A stretch of DNA of 64,000 bases from Desulfofarcimen acetoxidans DSM 771 (GCF_000024205.1 NC_013216.1:434001-498000); one strand, 5' to 3'; counted from the first letter of the stretch, positions 9,692 through 19,099 are shown. The notes: generated by a model not told the origin, from the letters alone. Program-made: numbers and translations.

Positions 9692-10108
9692 TTACATGTC
9701 CATTTTCATGCCGCCCTGCTCCTGTTCCTTTTGATGGGCCTCAATGGTTTCCAGCGACGGGTGGATCACCACGCCCCGTTTCATTTCGAACACGCAGCAA
9801 TCGTCGCTGTCGCAGATCATCACCCTGTGCTGGTAGTCCTTCTGCATTTCGATGTAGTCTTTGACTTCCTGCATGCTGCATAATCCTACGCCGGCAGAAT
9901 ACTTGCCATCGGGCAGGAAGCTGTACCCGCTGTATTCCGGCTCATGCTCCCGCAGGTCGAGGGCGCCGCACTTTGAACCCGCACAGCCAACGGCGCAGGT
10001 GAGTTTTACCCTATCACCGGCAGCCAGCTCCATCTCCCGCAGGAGCTGTGGGGGGATGATGAGCCGTCCCTTTCTGTCTACGGTGCTTTGAAATTCAATG
10101 ATTTTCAT
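9692..10108 (-). CDS. AbrB/SpoVT-type transcription regulator
   Basis: 138 aa. Residues 1-50 form a swapped-hairpin AbrB domain (IIEFQSTVDRKGRLIIPPQL), which binds DNA as a dimer. A middle section carries four Cys (CAVGCAGSKCG and later CDSDDCCVF). The C-terminus is acidic and Met-rich. Genes of this type accompany Tad/Dam-like genes in clostridial conjugative elements, where they probably control element genes. The frame is intact. The start at 10108 has GGAGG upstream. Confidence 0.8.
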   Translation of the reverse strand: MKIIEFQSTVDRKGRLIIPPQLLREMELAAGDRVKLTCAVGCAGSKCGALDLREHEPEYSGYSFLPDGKYSAGVGLCSMQEVKDYIEMQKDYQHRVMICDSDDCCVFEMKRGVVIHPSLETIEAHQKEQEQGGMKMDM

Positions 10109-10176
10109 AAAACATTTCCTCCTTGCCGCCCCGTGATGGGGGCGTGTTTTAATTTCGCACGGCTATATAAAGCCGT

Positions 10177-11031
10177 TTATTCCAGGTTGCAATAATCCAG
10201 GTCAAAAAGGCCCATCTGCATGGGCATATCCCGCATGCGTTGCGAGGTGTCATAGTTGGAGATAAACACTTTCGGGAATTCACAGCCGTTGTCATACCGC
10301 TGTGCCAGGTTGTTGATGCGGCTGACGGCTTCAATGTTGTAACCGGCGTAAAGCTCACGGATGTACCCGCAGTCGTTGTAGCTCACCAGCCATTTGCCCT
10401 GGCAGCCGCACATGGTTCTCCTTGCCGAACTCCACCGCGTAGTGGTCTTCCGTTTCAAAGTACGGGGGGATCGCAGTAAAAAAAGGCATTGCTCCTGTCA
10501 TACTGCCGGATCAATGCCTTAAAGTCCTTGTTTTCGATTACCGTATCCTTGAGCCTGCGGCTTCCTTGCCATATCAGGTGGAAGGTCTTGCGGATGTCAA
10601 AGGGCTGGCAGCCGTAGCTGTAGCGGATGATCTTGAAGAAGGCGGCGGCCCGTTTGACATCGTTCATGGCGGCGTTTTCAGTTAAGAAGGGCTTTGATTT
10701 CTTCATATTGGGGCGGGAGCAGATTGTTCTGCGCCAGCTCCAGTTCTTCCCGCAGGTATTCGTTGCTGAATTCATCCCTGCCGTTTAAAGGAAAGAAATT
10801 TAGTTCCTTCAGTAGCGCCATGGGGCGCTCCTTGACGCAGCGAAACAGGTTGGCGAGGTCGGAGTTGAAGTCGTTATACACCTCCATGGGCGTGTCGGGC
10901 GGCTTTCCGAACAGCACCCAGCCTCCGCCGCCGAATACCTCGATGTACCGCCCGAACTCCTTGGGCATCCGCTGATAAATGAGAGGGCGCAAGGCTTTTT
11001 TTCCGCCGACCCAACTGATAATGCTGTTCAA
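10177..11031 (-). pseudogene. Broken DNA adenine methyltransferase (Dam, D12 class)
   Basis: Three frames together spell a Dam-type enzyme. The first (from TTG 11031) has ISWVGGKKALRPLI and VFGGGGWVLFGKPP, the SAM-binding FxGG region. A frameshift lies near 10680. The second frame gives VKRAAAFFKIIRYSYGCQP and ends at FFYCDPP. One extra C in the run near 10468-10473 then breaks the DPPY catalytic motif. The third frame gives GKWLVSYNDCGYIRELYAGY to the end. A further short loss is seen before GCQGKW. The start overlaps the stop of the upstream gene, so it was translationally coupled. The product would have methylated adenine in the mobile element and host DNA; it is now inactive. Confidence 0.85.
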
Positions 11032-11231
11032 TCCGTCCTCACCTCCCCGGCCTGCCGATCCTGTCCATATCGGTCCGCAGGCAGCTTCCAGCAGATAAAG
11101 CCAACACGGGGATACGGACAGCCTTTGCAGCGTGTTGTGTCTTTCGGGGGCGGGACGGTATATCGTTTTCCTGGCGGTGCGTGAGCGTCGCCGTTTTCTT
11201 GTTTCTGTTGTGATTTTTTGCCTTTATCCAT
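11028..11231 (-). CDS. Small basic protein with a CxxC...C motif
   Basis: 67 aa starting at ATG 11231 behind AAAGGAGG. Lys/Gln/Pro-rich, with a single Cys cluster (CKGCPYPRVGFICW) that could bind a metal. It lies in the same frame as the longer upstream frame but has its own ribosome site, and a terminator hairpin stands between. I therefore treat it as a separate gene. It overlaps the Dam-like start by 4 bases. Function unknown. Confidence 0.6.
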   Translation of the reverse strand: MDKGKKSQQKQENGDAHAPPGKRYTVPPPKDTTRCKGCPYPRVGFICWKLPADRYGQDRQAGEVRTD

Positions 11232-11678
11232 CGATGCGGCCTCCTTTCCGGCAACAAAAAGGCGCCTCCTTATATAAAGAAAGCGCCTCAATATGCCTCC
11301 CATTTGTTGAGATTGTTGTGTCTGGATGAATTCATCCACCACCTGCATTAATTCTTTTGCACTCTTTGAATCACTGGCTGCCAGTCTGTCAGCCATATCT
11401 TCATAACCATATGGGCAGGCTTGTTCTATTGCCTGGCAGAGCGTATTGATGTCAACGAGGCTATCGCTGCCGGCCAGCTTTTCGACAATGGCTTCACCAA
11501 CCTCATTTAATCCTGTGAGTTTGACAGACAAATCCTTTGTGTCCGCAACAGCTACTTTGCCCGGAGGCAGCCGGACTCCAATACTTCCGAGATGATCAGG
11601 CATATCATAAATGTTTAGGGGGAAATCCACTGCCAGGCTGTTCCCTTGATGCCGAATAAAAGCATAAACAGTTTTCAT
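11028..11678 (-). CDS. Hypothetical mobile-element protein reading through into the next gene
   Basis: The 216-aa open frame combines two genes. The original protein is probably only about 130-140 aa: MKTVYAFIRHQGNSLAVDFP, a beta-rich N-terminus, then an acidic helical part (VDINTLCQAIEQACPYGYED). Residues about 128-149 (LRRFLYIRRRLFVAGKEA) translate a terminator hairpin and ribosome site, so they do not look like real protein. The rest is the small Cys-motif protein listed separately. ATG 11678 follows GGGAGGT and is 1 base from the previous stop. I do not recognise the family. Confidence 0.5.
   Translation of the reverse strand: MKTVYAFIRHQGNSLAVDFPLNIYDMPDHLGSIGVRLPPGKVAVADTKDLSVKLTGLNEVGEAIVEKLAGSDSLVDINTLCQAIEQACPYGYEDMADRLAASDSKSAKELMQVVDEFIQTQQSQQMGGILRRFLYIRRRLFVAGKEAASMDKGKKSQQKQENGDAHAPPGKRYTVPPPKDTTRCKGCPYPRVGFICWKLPADRYGQDRQAGEVRTD
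11255..11288 (-). terminator. Terminator-like hairpin now inside an open frame
   Basis: The AGGCGC...GCGCCT stem is followed by five T on the minus strand. It is read through by the 11028-11678 frame, which suggests that the upstream gene lost its original stop. Confidence 0.6.
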
Positions 11679-11679
11679 C

Positions 11680-11977
11680 TTACATACCTCCCATCTTCAT
11701 ACCCGATTCCTGCGTCAATTCTGCCTGCTGCTCTGCTTTCAATACTGCTTCGGCAGAGGGTTCGGCTTTTTCAATTTGTTCCTTAATTTTTTTAGCCCAT
11801 CTATCTGCTTAATTGTAAGGTCTGTTCTCTCATCCAAGCTGTAGCTGGCCGCACGGTAAATATCCAGCAGATGTTCCTCTTGTTAAACAATCGATGCTCG
11901 TCATTTATTTCTCCTGCTGTTATTACTTGTGAAGCAACTCTACGTGCAATCTCGTCAAAAAATCTGTTGCTGTCCAT
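11680..11977 (-). pseudogene. Frameshifted small hypothetical gene
   Basis: It starts at ATG 11977 (MDSNRFFDEIARRVASQVIT) behind AAAGGAGAT. Frameshifts lie near 11880 and 11800; other frames continue with LDIYRAASYSLDERTDLTIK and then EQIEKAEPSAEAVLKAEQQA. The end GMKMGGM sits directly before the next gene's start. It belonged to the same operon as the genes downstream. Function unknown. Confidence 0.6.
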
Positions 11978-11994
11978 TTTTAAATCTCCTTTAC

Positions 11995-12034
11995 TAAAAA
12001 ATATAGGCCGTATCTCAAAATTTGAAATACAGCC
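11995..12034 (-). terminator. Hairpin plus T-run in the leader of the decayed operon
   Basis: A long stem (GGCTGTATTTCAA pairing with TTGAGATACGGCC) followed by a T-rich run lies just before the ribosome site of the 11977 gene. It may be the terminator of a lost gene or an attenuator. Confidence 0.5.
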
Positions 12035-12085
12035 CTCAGGTTGTCGATAAAAATATATCGTCGGGATGAATTTATATAAAGAAAT

Positions 12086-12126
12086 AAAAAAACGCCCTCC
12101 GGTTTTTTGTTTATAACCATAGGGCG
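12086..12126 (-). terminator. Intrinsic terminator, minus strand
   Basis: CGCCCT/AGGGCG stem followed by seven T on the minus strand. Confidence 0.7.
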
Positions 12127-12249
12127 CTATTTTCTATTAGTTTTGTTTGTACGAGTGTTCAGATCTCTCCAGATTGTCGAAAAGAGCTGATTTCATCCTT
12201 AAATTTGAAGTTAAAAAACGGGGTATTTACCCCGAGAGAGTCTTATGTC

Positions 12250-12279
12250 ATGCGGTTTTGACCGCATGGCATTTTTTTT
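12250..12279 (+). terminator. Terminator-like hairpin, plus strand
   Basis: ATGCGGT/ACCGCAT stem with a 4-base loop, then GGCA and eight T. No plus-strand gene precedes it, so its partner gene has probably been lost. Confidence 0.5.
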
Positions 12280-12291
12280 GACCTAACATGA

Positions 12292-12320
12292 TGGTGGAGG
12301 CGGGGGGAGTCGAACCCACC
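12292..12320 (-). other. tmRNA (ssrA) 3'-end fragment, likely attachment site
   Basis: On the minus strand this reads GGGTTCGACTCCC, then CCCGCCTCCACCA: a T-loop and an acceptor end with CCA, as in Gram-positive tmRNA. The matching 5' half (an acceptor beginning with GGAGGCG or similar) is absent upstream, so this is not a full tRNA or tmRNA. Integrative elements often use the ssrA 3' end as attB. It lies at the boundary between the GC-rich decayed conjugative block and the AT-rich DNA. Confidence 0.7.
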
Positions 12321-12379
12321 GTGATACTATCGTCAGTGTCCGAACGGTCAAAAACGGAACTATCAAAACGAGGGTAGTA

Positions 12380-13819
12380 TTATTTTTCATCCCGGTTACT
12401 GACAAGTTGAGCCAGCAGTTCCTTTCGATTGGAAACCCCGGCTTTTCTGAGTAAATTTCTTACGTGAAATTTGACGGTGTGGCGAGAGATATTCAAATGA
12501 GCTGCGATTTCCGGGTCGGTCCAGCCCTTACAGATGAATTCGTACACTCTTTTCTCACTGGCTGTGAAATTATACCAAAATTCCGGGTAATGGGTAACTG
12601 TTTGGTTTTCTTCCCCTTTGTTTGTTGCCGTTGGTTCGTGAAAAGAATCATAAACTCCATCATGCTTGGGTAGTGAAACCGACAGATGTTGGAGCAGTTG
12701 TACTAGCAAAGGGTTAATCAAAAACAAAAGACAGGCTCCTATCACAGACATTACAGGGCTTTCCAACGGGTTTGTCAAAACGCCTGTGTCTATGGCTATT
12801 CCGGGGGCAGTTATAAAAAAAAGGGATAGTCCCAGGCCAAAGCCAAAGGACCTCTGGGTGCCGAGAAATAGAGATAATTTTCGCAGTGTAAGCCAAAAAA
12901 ATAAGTCCAATGCTCCAAGGCCCGCAGCCAGAATGATTAACGTTAAGGCAAGCACCACCGATTTGTCAAGACCAATTAACGATGTTGCCAGTCCTATCCC
13001 AAGTGCACTTAGGCTGATAGTCCCCAGCCAGTATAAAGAATGCTTTTGGGCGTTTAAAGACAGGCCTAAAACTGCAGCGGCATATATAAAGGAACCTATC
13101 CCCATTATATCCGGCCATTTCAAGTGGAAAAGTGGCAGCACAGCCCTGTACCAGAGGCCTCCGGAAAAAAAAGCTGCGGCTACCAAGAACGCTATTCCGA
13201 GAAAGGTAGTTAATCCGGCCTTTATATCTTTTTGTTCATTCTGAACATTTTGAAGTTTTACTGAAGGTTGTTTCCGGGTAATGTAAAAAGCACTTATGAG
13301 GGGGGCCAGTCCGGAAAGTGCTGAAGCAGTTATAAATGCTGTTTTAGGGATGTTATGAGCGAATCCAATCAGACCGAGCAAAACATTGGTGAGAGCCATA
13401 GCCACACCGAGAGTCAGCTCGGGAGCTATATTGCTGCCGGTAAAGACGCAGGCCCAAGCCAAGACCAGGTAGGCAGAGCTAAAGCCTAAAATAATGCAAA
13501 TTATATATTTAATAGAACCGCTTTGTGGAAGAATCGTATATGCAATCGTCAGAACCAAAACACTAACTCCGGCCAGTTTTATAAAAGTTTTATTTTGGAG
13601 CATGGTTATAGATAATGAACCGATTGTAAAAAGTCCCAAACCATGGCTTGCAGTAAAAAGGTGTCCTAAAACGTAAAAATTAGGACCGGCTACTCCTTGT
13701 AGGAAAAAGCCATGCATCGGGTAGCTTAGTATCCATGTAAACAACAAGGTTAGGGATATGGAATCGCCCGCCCATCCGCCAAGTTTTAACATTGCCCTGC
13801 TTTCCGATATCTTTTTCAT
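12380..13819 (-). CDS. LuxR-family regulator with multi-TM N-terminal domain
   Basis: 479 aa. Residues about 15-390 contain roughly 12 TM helices in an MFS-like arrangement (for example FIKLAGVSVLVLTIAYTIL). Residues about 410-479 are a LuxR/FixJ HTH (FTASEKRVYEFICKGWTDPE, then IAAHLNISRHTVKFHVRNLL). Such membrane-bound LuxR proteins are common in some anaerobic Firmicutes and Actinobacteria, often in many copies, and are thought to sense a small molecule and control a nearby gene. The divergent SLH protein gene (14277) is the natural candidate target. The frame is intact. Confidence 0.88.
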   Translation of the reverse strand: MKKISESRAMLKLGGWAGDSISLTLLFTWILSYPMHGFFLQGVAGPNFYVLGHLFTASHGLGLFTIGSLSITMLQNKTFIKLAGVSVLVLTIAYTILPQSGSIKYIICIILGFSSAYLVLAWACVFTGSNIAPELTLGVAMALTNVLLGLIGFAHNIPKTAFITASALSGLAPLISAFYITRKQPSVKLQNVQNEQKDIKAGLTTFLGIAFLVAAAFFSGGLWYRAVLPLFHLKWPDIMGIGSFIYAAAVLGLSLNAQKHSLYWLGTISLSALGIGLATSLIGLDKSVVLALTLIILAAGLGALDLFFWLTLRKLSLFLGTQRSFGFGLGLSLFFITAPGIAIDTGVLTNPLESPVMSVIGACLLFLINPLLVQLLQHLSVSLPKHDGVYDSFHEPTATNKGEENQTVTHYPEFWYNFTASEKRVYEFICKGWTDPEIAAHLNISRHTVKFHVRNLLRKAGVSNRKELLAQLVSNRDEK

Positions 13820-14276
13820 AATTAATAATTTCTTTATTCAAAGACAGTTTCCTGCTAAAAGAATAAATATTATCTTACACTGCCCCAAAGGGTAGGTTGC
13901 AGGGGGAGTTATGGATAATTTTTTTGCACAGTTAAAAACTGCATTAAGGGGTAGTAGTTAGTTTCTTTTTGAGAGGATAAAATGAGTGATATCCCTTAAT
14001 GCCTAATAGATCTGTTTCTGAAAGAGGTGTTTTAGTATAAGTAGATTAACAGGGATTTTTATTATTCTTCTGACAGAGCTATATTAGGACTGGTAACAAT
14101 TCTGGTCCATCGAATAGTAAAACAATCTTATTTTTCTAACCATGGGATTAATGAATTAGATTTTACAGGTCTGTCCTGTATTAGTAATAAACAATAATTT
14201 AACAAAGGAGGATAGAACACACCGGAGTAAGGATTTACCGTTATGCAAAATTGTAAAAAGGGAGGCCAAAGGAATA
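13820..14276. other. Divergent intergenic region between LuxR regulator and SLH gene
   Basis: 457 AT-rich bases that must hold both promoters. A GGGAGG ribosome site at about 14261 serves the plus-strand gene. Another AAAGGAGG at about 14205 has no frame after it. I see no riboswitch or clear palindrome. Confidence 0.5.
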
Positions 14277-17200
14277 GTGCATAACAATAGACTATTTATT
14301 GTCGTACTAATCATATATATGCTTCTAATCTTTACGGGTTACGCAGTAGCTGCCGAATTTTCCGATATATCCGGCCATTGGGCCCAAGGACAAATTAATA
14401 AATGGGCCGAAAAAGGCTTGGTCAGTGGTTACCAGGACGGAACATTCAAACCTAACAACCAAATCAGCCGAGCTGAATTTGTAGCCATGATCAACCGTGC
14501 CTTTGCCATTGACAAGGGCAATACCACCGCCGATTTTACCGATGTTAAACCCGGTAAATGGTATTACGAAGAGGTGATTTCAGCCAAAACAGCAGGATAT
14601 ATCGGCGGCTATGTCGACGGCACATTCAAGCCTGACCAAACCATCACCCGTCAAGAGGTAGCCAGTATATTAGTCAGACTGCTAAAAATTAACCCGTCTA
14701 TCGAAGGACTGGCCAAATTCGGCGATGCCGGCCAGATTCAGGAATGGGCCAGGGGCAGCGTTGGCGCAGCTGCCAAGGCCGGTTTAATGAGGGGCATGCC
14801 CGACAACACCTTTAAACCGATACGGAGCATCACCCGGGCCGAAGCCGTGGTTTCCCTGCACAACGCTTTGGCATACGCATCGGGCGAACCAAAAACCGTG
14901 GAGGAACCAAAAACCGTAGTGGGAACTACGTTGGAAGGTACAGTAACCCTTGACGGCAGTGCTTTAGATAAAGTAGTGGTGCGGATTTTTGCCGCCGACA
15001 GCCATAAAGTACTAAAAGAAGTTCAAACTGATAATCAGGGTTACTTCAAAGCCGAATTAAAAGCCGGTTATTACGACATAACTGCTACCACCGACAGTGC
15101 GGTTGCTTATAAAGCCGACGTTAATATCGTTGAAAACAAGATTGCGGAAATTAACCTAAACCTTGAAGACGCGGCTATCGTAAAAGGTATCTTGAAAGAC
15201 AACAATGGCCGGGCAGTAAAAAATGCCACTATCTTATTCACCACTAACCCAACCTTCATTACCTCCACCAACATAAATGGTGAATATACCATAGCGGTTA
15301 TGGCTGACAGGACCTACACTGTCCGTGCTTATGAACAAATCCATAACGATAAGGAACCCAGCGTTGTGACCAGCAGTCAGCATGTCGGTTCCGCCGGTAC
15401 CCAGAATATTGGTACTCTTAAGGCTCCCTTCACCCTGGCCTACACCGGTGGCAGCAGTGGTGGTGGTAGTAGTTCCAATACCCAAATTATATCAATAAAT
15501 ACCATTGACAACTTATCTATAATCAACGGGTCAACCGGCCAAAAAACTATTACCACCAGCCCCACAGACGTTACGATTAAGGCTTTCAGCAGCAGCGAAC
15601 AAGTAGCCGGTGTAACCGTTTTGAGCAAAACAATGACAATTAGTGCTAATGAGGCCGGCAATGCAACAATTACCGTGACTGCTGAAAAGTCCGGTTATGA
15701 AAGTACAACCCGAACTTTCACGGTTAATGTAATAGAGAAAGATAAATCAATACCGCTGGACAATCCGGTAATAATTCCGGAAGATGCAAAGAAACTGGAA
15801 TTTACAAATGGCGTTCAATTGGACTTTTCCGTGATTACCATTCCCGCTGAAAACACGTTGACCGTTACAGAACTAAGCGACAGTGATTATGAGGTACCCT
15901 CTGTTCAGGAAGGTCAGGTATTTAAAACCGCCGGGAAAGTTGTCAAAATAGAGCTTCAGGGCAATGTAGACCTCAATAAAGGTGTAAATTTGGTACTGCC
16001 ATTTGAAGGTGACCCTGGCGCTGACCTGGCAATTTTCTACTTTGACAACGGCGAATGGAAATATATGGATTCGATTGTGGATGTATCTAATAAAGTTATT
16101 CAAACCACTGTTTATCATTTTTCCAATTGGGCACCGTTTAAAGCTTCGCAGGTTGCTAAACCGGAAGCGAGCACCGCATCCGGGGAAATAGAAAAGGGCA
16201 CAAATGTTAGTTTAACAACAACTTCAGAAGGTGCAACCATCTACTACACAACTGATGGGACTGTTCCGACAATTAGAAGCAGCAAATATACCGGACCGAT
16301 TGGCATAAACAGTAACCTGACCATTAAAGCCATTGCTGTAAAAAGTAATATGAGGAACAGTGATGAGGCGACATTCGAGTACACCGTTACTGAAGTCCCC
16401 GTAACCGGTATAGATGTCAGTTTGGTAAAGATGGACTTAACAGTAGAAAAAACTCTTGAGATAGACGCAACAGTGATTCCTGAAAACGCAACAAATAAAA
16501 ATGTAGCTTGGACTTCAAGCAATGAAGAAGTAGCAACTGTAAGTAGCAGCGGTTTAGTAACAGGAGTGGGTGTAGGCGTCGCAACTATCACAGCAACTAC
16601 GAAAGATGGTGGATTTGCGGCAACCTGCGAGGTCACCGTAACGGCGGCATCTCCCCAAACTCCTGTGGAATTGGAAATCATCTGTTCCTCTGAGAGAGAA
16701 ATATGGGTATCGGTTTGGAATGTATCTGGCAATGAACATGAGCCGCTACTTAAACTGGATAGAGAAAATTTTTTGCTGTCTGATGCTAATGGAAATGAAG
16801 TGGAATTCAAGTTTAACGATCCGGAAGTTCGAGACCCTGATATTCCTGAACATGAATACTTGCTAAGCCCTACTGAAGGTGAATTTACAGGAACTAATAA
16901 ATTAACATTTACCAAAGCAGGCTATCAGTCCGGCAGCAAGTTATTCACTATAGTTTCTGGAGATGAAGGTCCGTTTACGCCAGGTGAAGGAGGAATACTT
17001 CCCGCCTTTGACCCTTTCACACCCCAACAAAATACCATTGGCTGTTTGTATTCAGTCAAAAGCCAGCGGGAAAACAGGTGGCTTGGCGGGACGGAACCCG
17101 TAGTGGAACTAAGATTCTCACCGGCGTCTCAGAATGATGCCGAGAGCTATACTCTGCAGTATTCTACGAACGGCACAAACTGGCAAAACTATCAAGTATA

Positions 17201-17957
17201 TTCTGAGGATTTAAAAAGCTCGGCAACCCAGGACAATTTCAGCCTTTCTAATCCCGGCGGGTCCTATTACTACCGTCTTTTGGTAAATGGCGGGCCTAAA
17301 AATGGCTATACATCAAACGCTGTAGCTGCACCGTTATCCAATATCAACACATATTTCAGCGGGTGGTCCCTGGATGAAAGCGTGTATATTAGCGGGACTA
17401 TGGCGCCCTGGATCGGCAGGGGCCTGGAGGCAGCTTTTACTGTTAAAAGTCTCGAGGAACAGTCAGTGGTGGACGAAGTATATTTAAGCTGCCAGTGGTA
17501 CAGAGTAAATCCGGCTACTTACGAAATGGAACTTATCGACGGAGCGACAAGCTTAACCTATATTACAAACGAATCGGACGCAGGCTATAAATTGCTTATC
17601 CAGGCAACGGGAGATGGGATAAATATAGGTGGTTTTGAGCAGGTAATGTCCGGTTTTAAAAATGTATTGCCCAACAAAGCCTTTGCCTCAGATGTAACTG
17701 ACAGCGGATTTACGCTCAATCTCTATAAAAGCGTGGACAATCTGACAAGCGATGTTTTAATTCTTCGGAATTCCAATGATGATCTCGTTCCCATTATTTC
17801 TGTAACGCCGGTGGGAAGCAGTAAAGCAAAATTCACCATCAATGCAGATATTCCGGCAACCAATGGGCCGTACCGTTTGGAAAACAAATCAGATTTCTGG
17901 CTGCTTATGGAAGAGAAGGAGCAAGGATACATGCATGAGGGGTTAACCATTGAGTAA
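14277..17957 (+). CDS. SLH-domain surface protein with Ig-like and chitobiase-type modules
   Basis: 1226 aa, GTG start 14277 behind GGGAGG. Signal peptide (about 1-25, ending TGYAVAAEF). Three SLH domains at about 26-205 (FSDISGHWAQGQINKWAEKG; FTDVKPGKWYYEEVISA; FGDAGQIQEWARGSVGAAAK) should bind pyruvylated secondary wall polymer. Next are two carboxypeptidase-regulatory-like folds (about 215-385) and a GGSSGGGSSS linker. Then come an Ig-like domain, a chitobiase C-terminal-type domain (about 635-710, GATIYYTTDGTVPT) and a Big_2 domain (about 710-795, NVAWTSSNEEVATVSSSGLV). Long beta-rich C-terminal parts are unassigned. Likely a structural or adhesive cell-wall protein, possibly under control of the divergent LuxR protein. 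Confidence 0.92.
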   Translation: MHNNRLFIVVLIIYMLLIFTGYAVAAEFSDISGHWAQGQINKWAEKGLVSGYQDGTFKPNNQISRAEFVAMINRAFAIDKGNTTADFTDVKPGKWYYEEVISAKTAGYIGGYVDGTFKPDQTITRQEVASILVRLLKINPSIEGLAKFGDAGQIQEWARGSVGAAAKAGLMRGMPDNTFKPIRSITRAEAVVSLHNALAYASGEPKTVEEPKTVVGTTLEGTVTLDGSALDKVVVRIFAADSHKVLKEVQTDNQGYFKAELKAGYYDITATTDSAVAYKADVNIVENKIAEINLNLEDAAIVKGILKDNNGRAVKNATILFTTNPTFITSTNINGEYTIAVMADRTYTVRAYEQIHNDKEPSVVTSSQHVGSAGTQNIGTLKAPFTLAYTGGSSGGGSSSNTQIISINTIDNLSIINGSTGQKTITTSPTDVTIKAFSSSEQVAGVTVLSKTMTISANEAGNATITVTAEKSGYESTTRTFTVNVIEKDKSIPLDNPVIIPEDAKKLEFTNGVQLDFSVITIPAENTLTVTELSDSDYEVPSVQEGQVFKTAGKVVKIELQGNVDLNKGVNLVLPFEGDPGADLAIFYFDNGEWKYMDSIVDVSNKVIQTTVYHFSNWAPFKASQVAKPEASTASGEIEKGTNVSLTTTSEGATIYYTTDGTVPTIRSSKYTGPIGINSNLTIKAIAVKSNMRNSDEATFEYTVTEVPVTGIDVSLVKMDLTVEKTLEIDATVIPENATNKNVAWTSSNEEVATVSSSGLVTGVGVGVATITATTKDGGFAATCEVTVTAASPQTPVELEIICSSEREIWVSVWNVSGNEHEPLLKLDRENFLLSDANGNEVEFKFNDPEVRDPDIPEHEYLLSPTEGEFTGTNKLTFTKAGYQSGSKLFTIVSGDEGPFTPGEGGILPAFDPFTPQQNTIGCLYSVKSQRENRWLGGTEPVVELRFSPASQNDAESYTLQYSTNGTNWQNYQVYSEDLKSSATQDNFSLSNPGGSYYYRLLVNGGPKNGYTSNAVAAPLSNINTYFSGWSLDESVYISGTMAPWIGRGLEAAFTVKSLEEQSVVDEVYLSCQWYRVNPATYEMELIDGATSLTYITNESDAGYKLLIQATGDGINIGGFEQVMSGFKNVLPNKAFASDVTDSGFTLNLYKSVDNLTSDVLILRNSNDDLVPIISVTPVGSSKAKFTINADIPATNGPYRLENKSDFWLLMEEKEQGYMHEGLTIE

Positions 17958-18055
17958 TAACAACAAGTAATATAATGAAACTTGGTATGTTAGCAGGAAT
18001 AGCAATTTTCCTAAACAATCTGTTTAAAAGATAGGCCAAAGCTACAATTCTGCTC

Positions 18056-18099
18056 GTAAGAATTTGGAAAGAGAAAAAATGTTCTTTCCAAATTCTTAC
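18056..18099. terminator. Perfect 17-bp hairpin between convergent genes
   Basis: Arms 18056-18072 and 18083-18099 (GTAAGAATTTGGAAAGA and its complement) with a 10-base A-rich loop. It lies between the SLH gene and the convergent flavin reductase gene and could act in both directions, though there is no strong T-run. Confidence 0.7.
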
Positions 18100-18127
18100 C
18101 GGGTCTATCCCTGATAAGATATGTATT

Positions 18128-18685
18128 TTACAATTTTTTGTATTCCACACCTTCTTTGAACAAATTCCCCACAGCCTGACCTAAATCAAAGTAACTGGTG
18201 CCCATCATAATCATCGGATTGATTTTTAGCGGATCGGGCTTGTTGCCCGTCAAGCATTGCTTATTTAGGTATGTAGAAACTATCTCCCCAAAGAACACTT
18301 CAAAGCCGTAAATAGGAACTATTTGAATGATCTTGCAGAGAAAATTCAATGGACATTCGCTAATCATGGGAGCTTTTTTAAGTTCATCATAAAACGAAGT
18401 AAACACAATTGACTTGTCTGTTGTTTTTCCCGATACTATACCGCAATAATCTGTTATTTGAACCATATCTGCCGAGGGTACATTGATACTAAAATATCCA
18501 TTTTCCTTAACCCCAATAGTTGTATAATGAGTGCTTTTTAATGAGACGTAAAACACTGGTTCCAGACACACCATACCAAATGCCCCAACGGTGGCATAGT
18601 TAGGCTTGCCATTTACATCGGCTCCGACAAGGACAGTTGGAGCAGGACTTACCATAGGATAATTTTTGATTTTTAATTTTTCCAC
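18128..18685 (-). CDS. Flavin reductase-like FMN-binding protein
   Basis: About 185 aa of the flavin-reductase-like split-barrel family (PMVSPAPTVLVGADVNGKPN, then YATVGAFGMVCLEP; TTIGVKENGYFSINVPSAD). These proteins bind FMN and act in electron transfer or flavin reduction in anaerobes. I chose GTG 18685: GGGAGG (18692-18697) sits 7 bases before it, whereas the longer frame from TTG 18700 would start inside that ribosome site. Upstream on the same strand lies an HxlR-type regulator, a common pairing that suggests redox control. Confidence 0.85.
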   Translation of the reverse strand: MEKLKIKNYPMVSPAPTVLVGADVNGKPNYATVGAFGMVCLEPVFYVSLKSTHYTTIGVKENGYFSINVPSADMVQITDYCGIVSGKTTDKSIVFTSFYDELKKAPMISECPLNFLCKIIQIVPIYGFEVFFGEIVSTYLNKQCLTGNKPDPLKINPMIMMGTSYFDLGQAVGNLFKEGVEYKKL

Positions 18686-18866
18686 ATTAAAACCTCCCAA
18701 GTTTAATTTTGCTTAGAAGCCAGTACTAAAAATATAATGGAAATCCCATAAAAAGAATAGACTTTTTCTTTTTTGCGAGTTAAACTATTGTTATAGTATG
18801 CCCCAAAGCCTATATGCCATTTTTTAATTTTCATGGGCATCCATATAATTCGAGAAATATTATGTT

Positions 18867-18907
18867 AAAAAACCGATTATCCTTATCGTAGGAAAATCGG
18901 TTTTTTT
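18867..18907. terminator. Intrinsic terminator
   Basis: AAACCGATT/AATCGGTTT stem with A-run before and seven T after, so usable on either strand. It lies in the gap 18701-19099, in which I otherwise see no gene. Confidence 0.7.
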
Positions 18908-19099
18908 AATCTATAAATGTCTTAACGTGGGTTCTTCAGCGTTTTACTGTGACAGATCCTTGTCGCGCATGGCGTTAAGGCCTGAATCTGAAGTTGAGCG
19001 GATAAAAGATATAGCTAACTCAACAATTCGACAACAAACACATTAACCTTTTCTAAAGATAGAAATGGCTATCAATAACCGTTCACTTTGCCATATTCA

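Noticed and set aside
12292-12380. A complete tRNA or tmRNA gene
   Set aside because: Only the T-loop and CCA end are present; no matching 5' acceptor or D/anticodon arms upstream.
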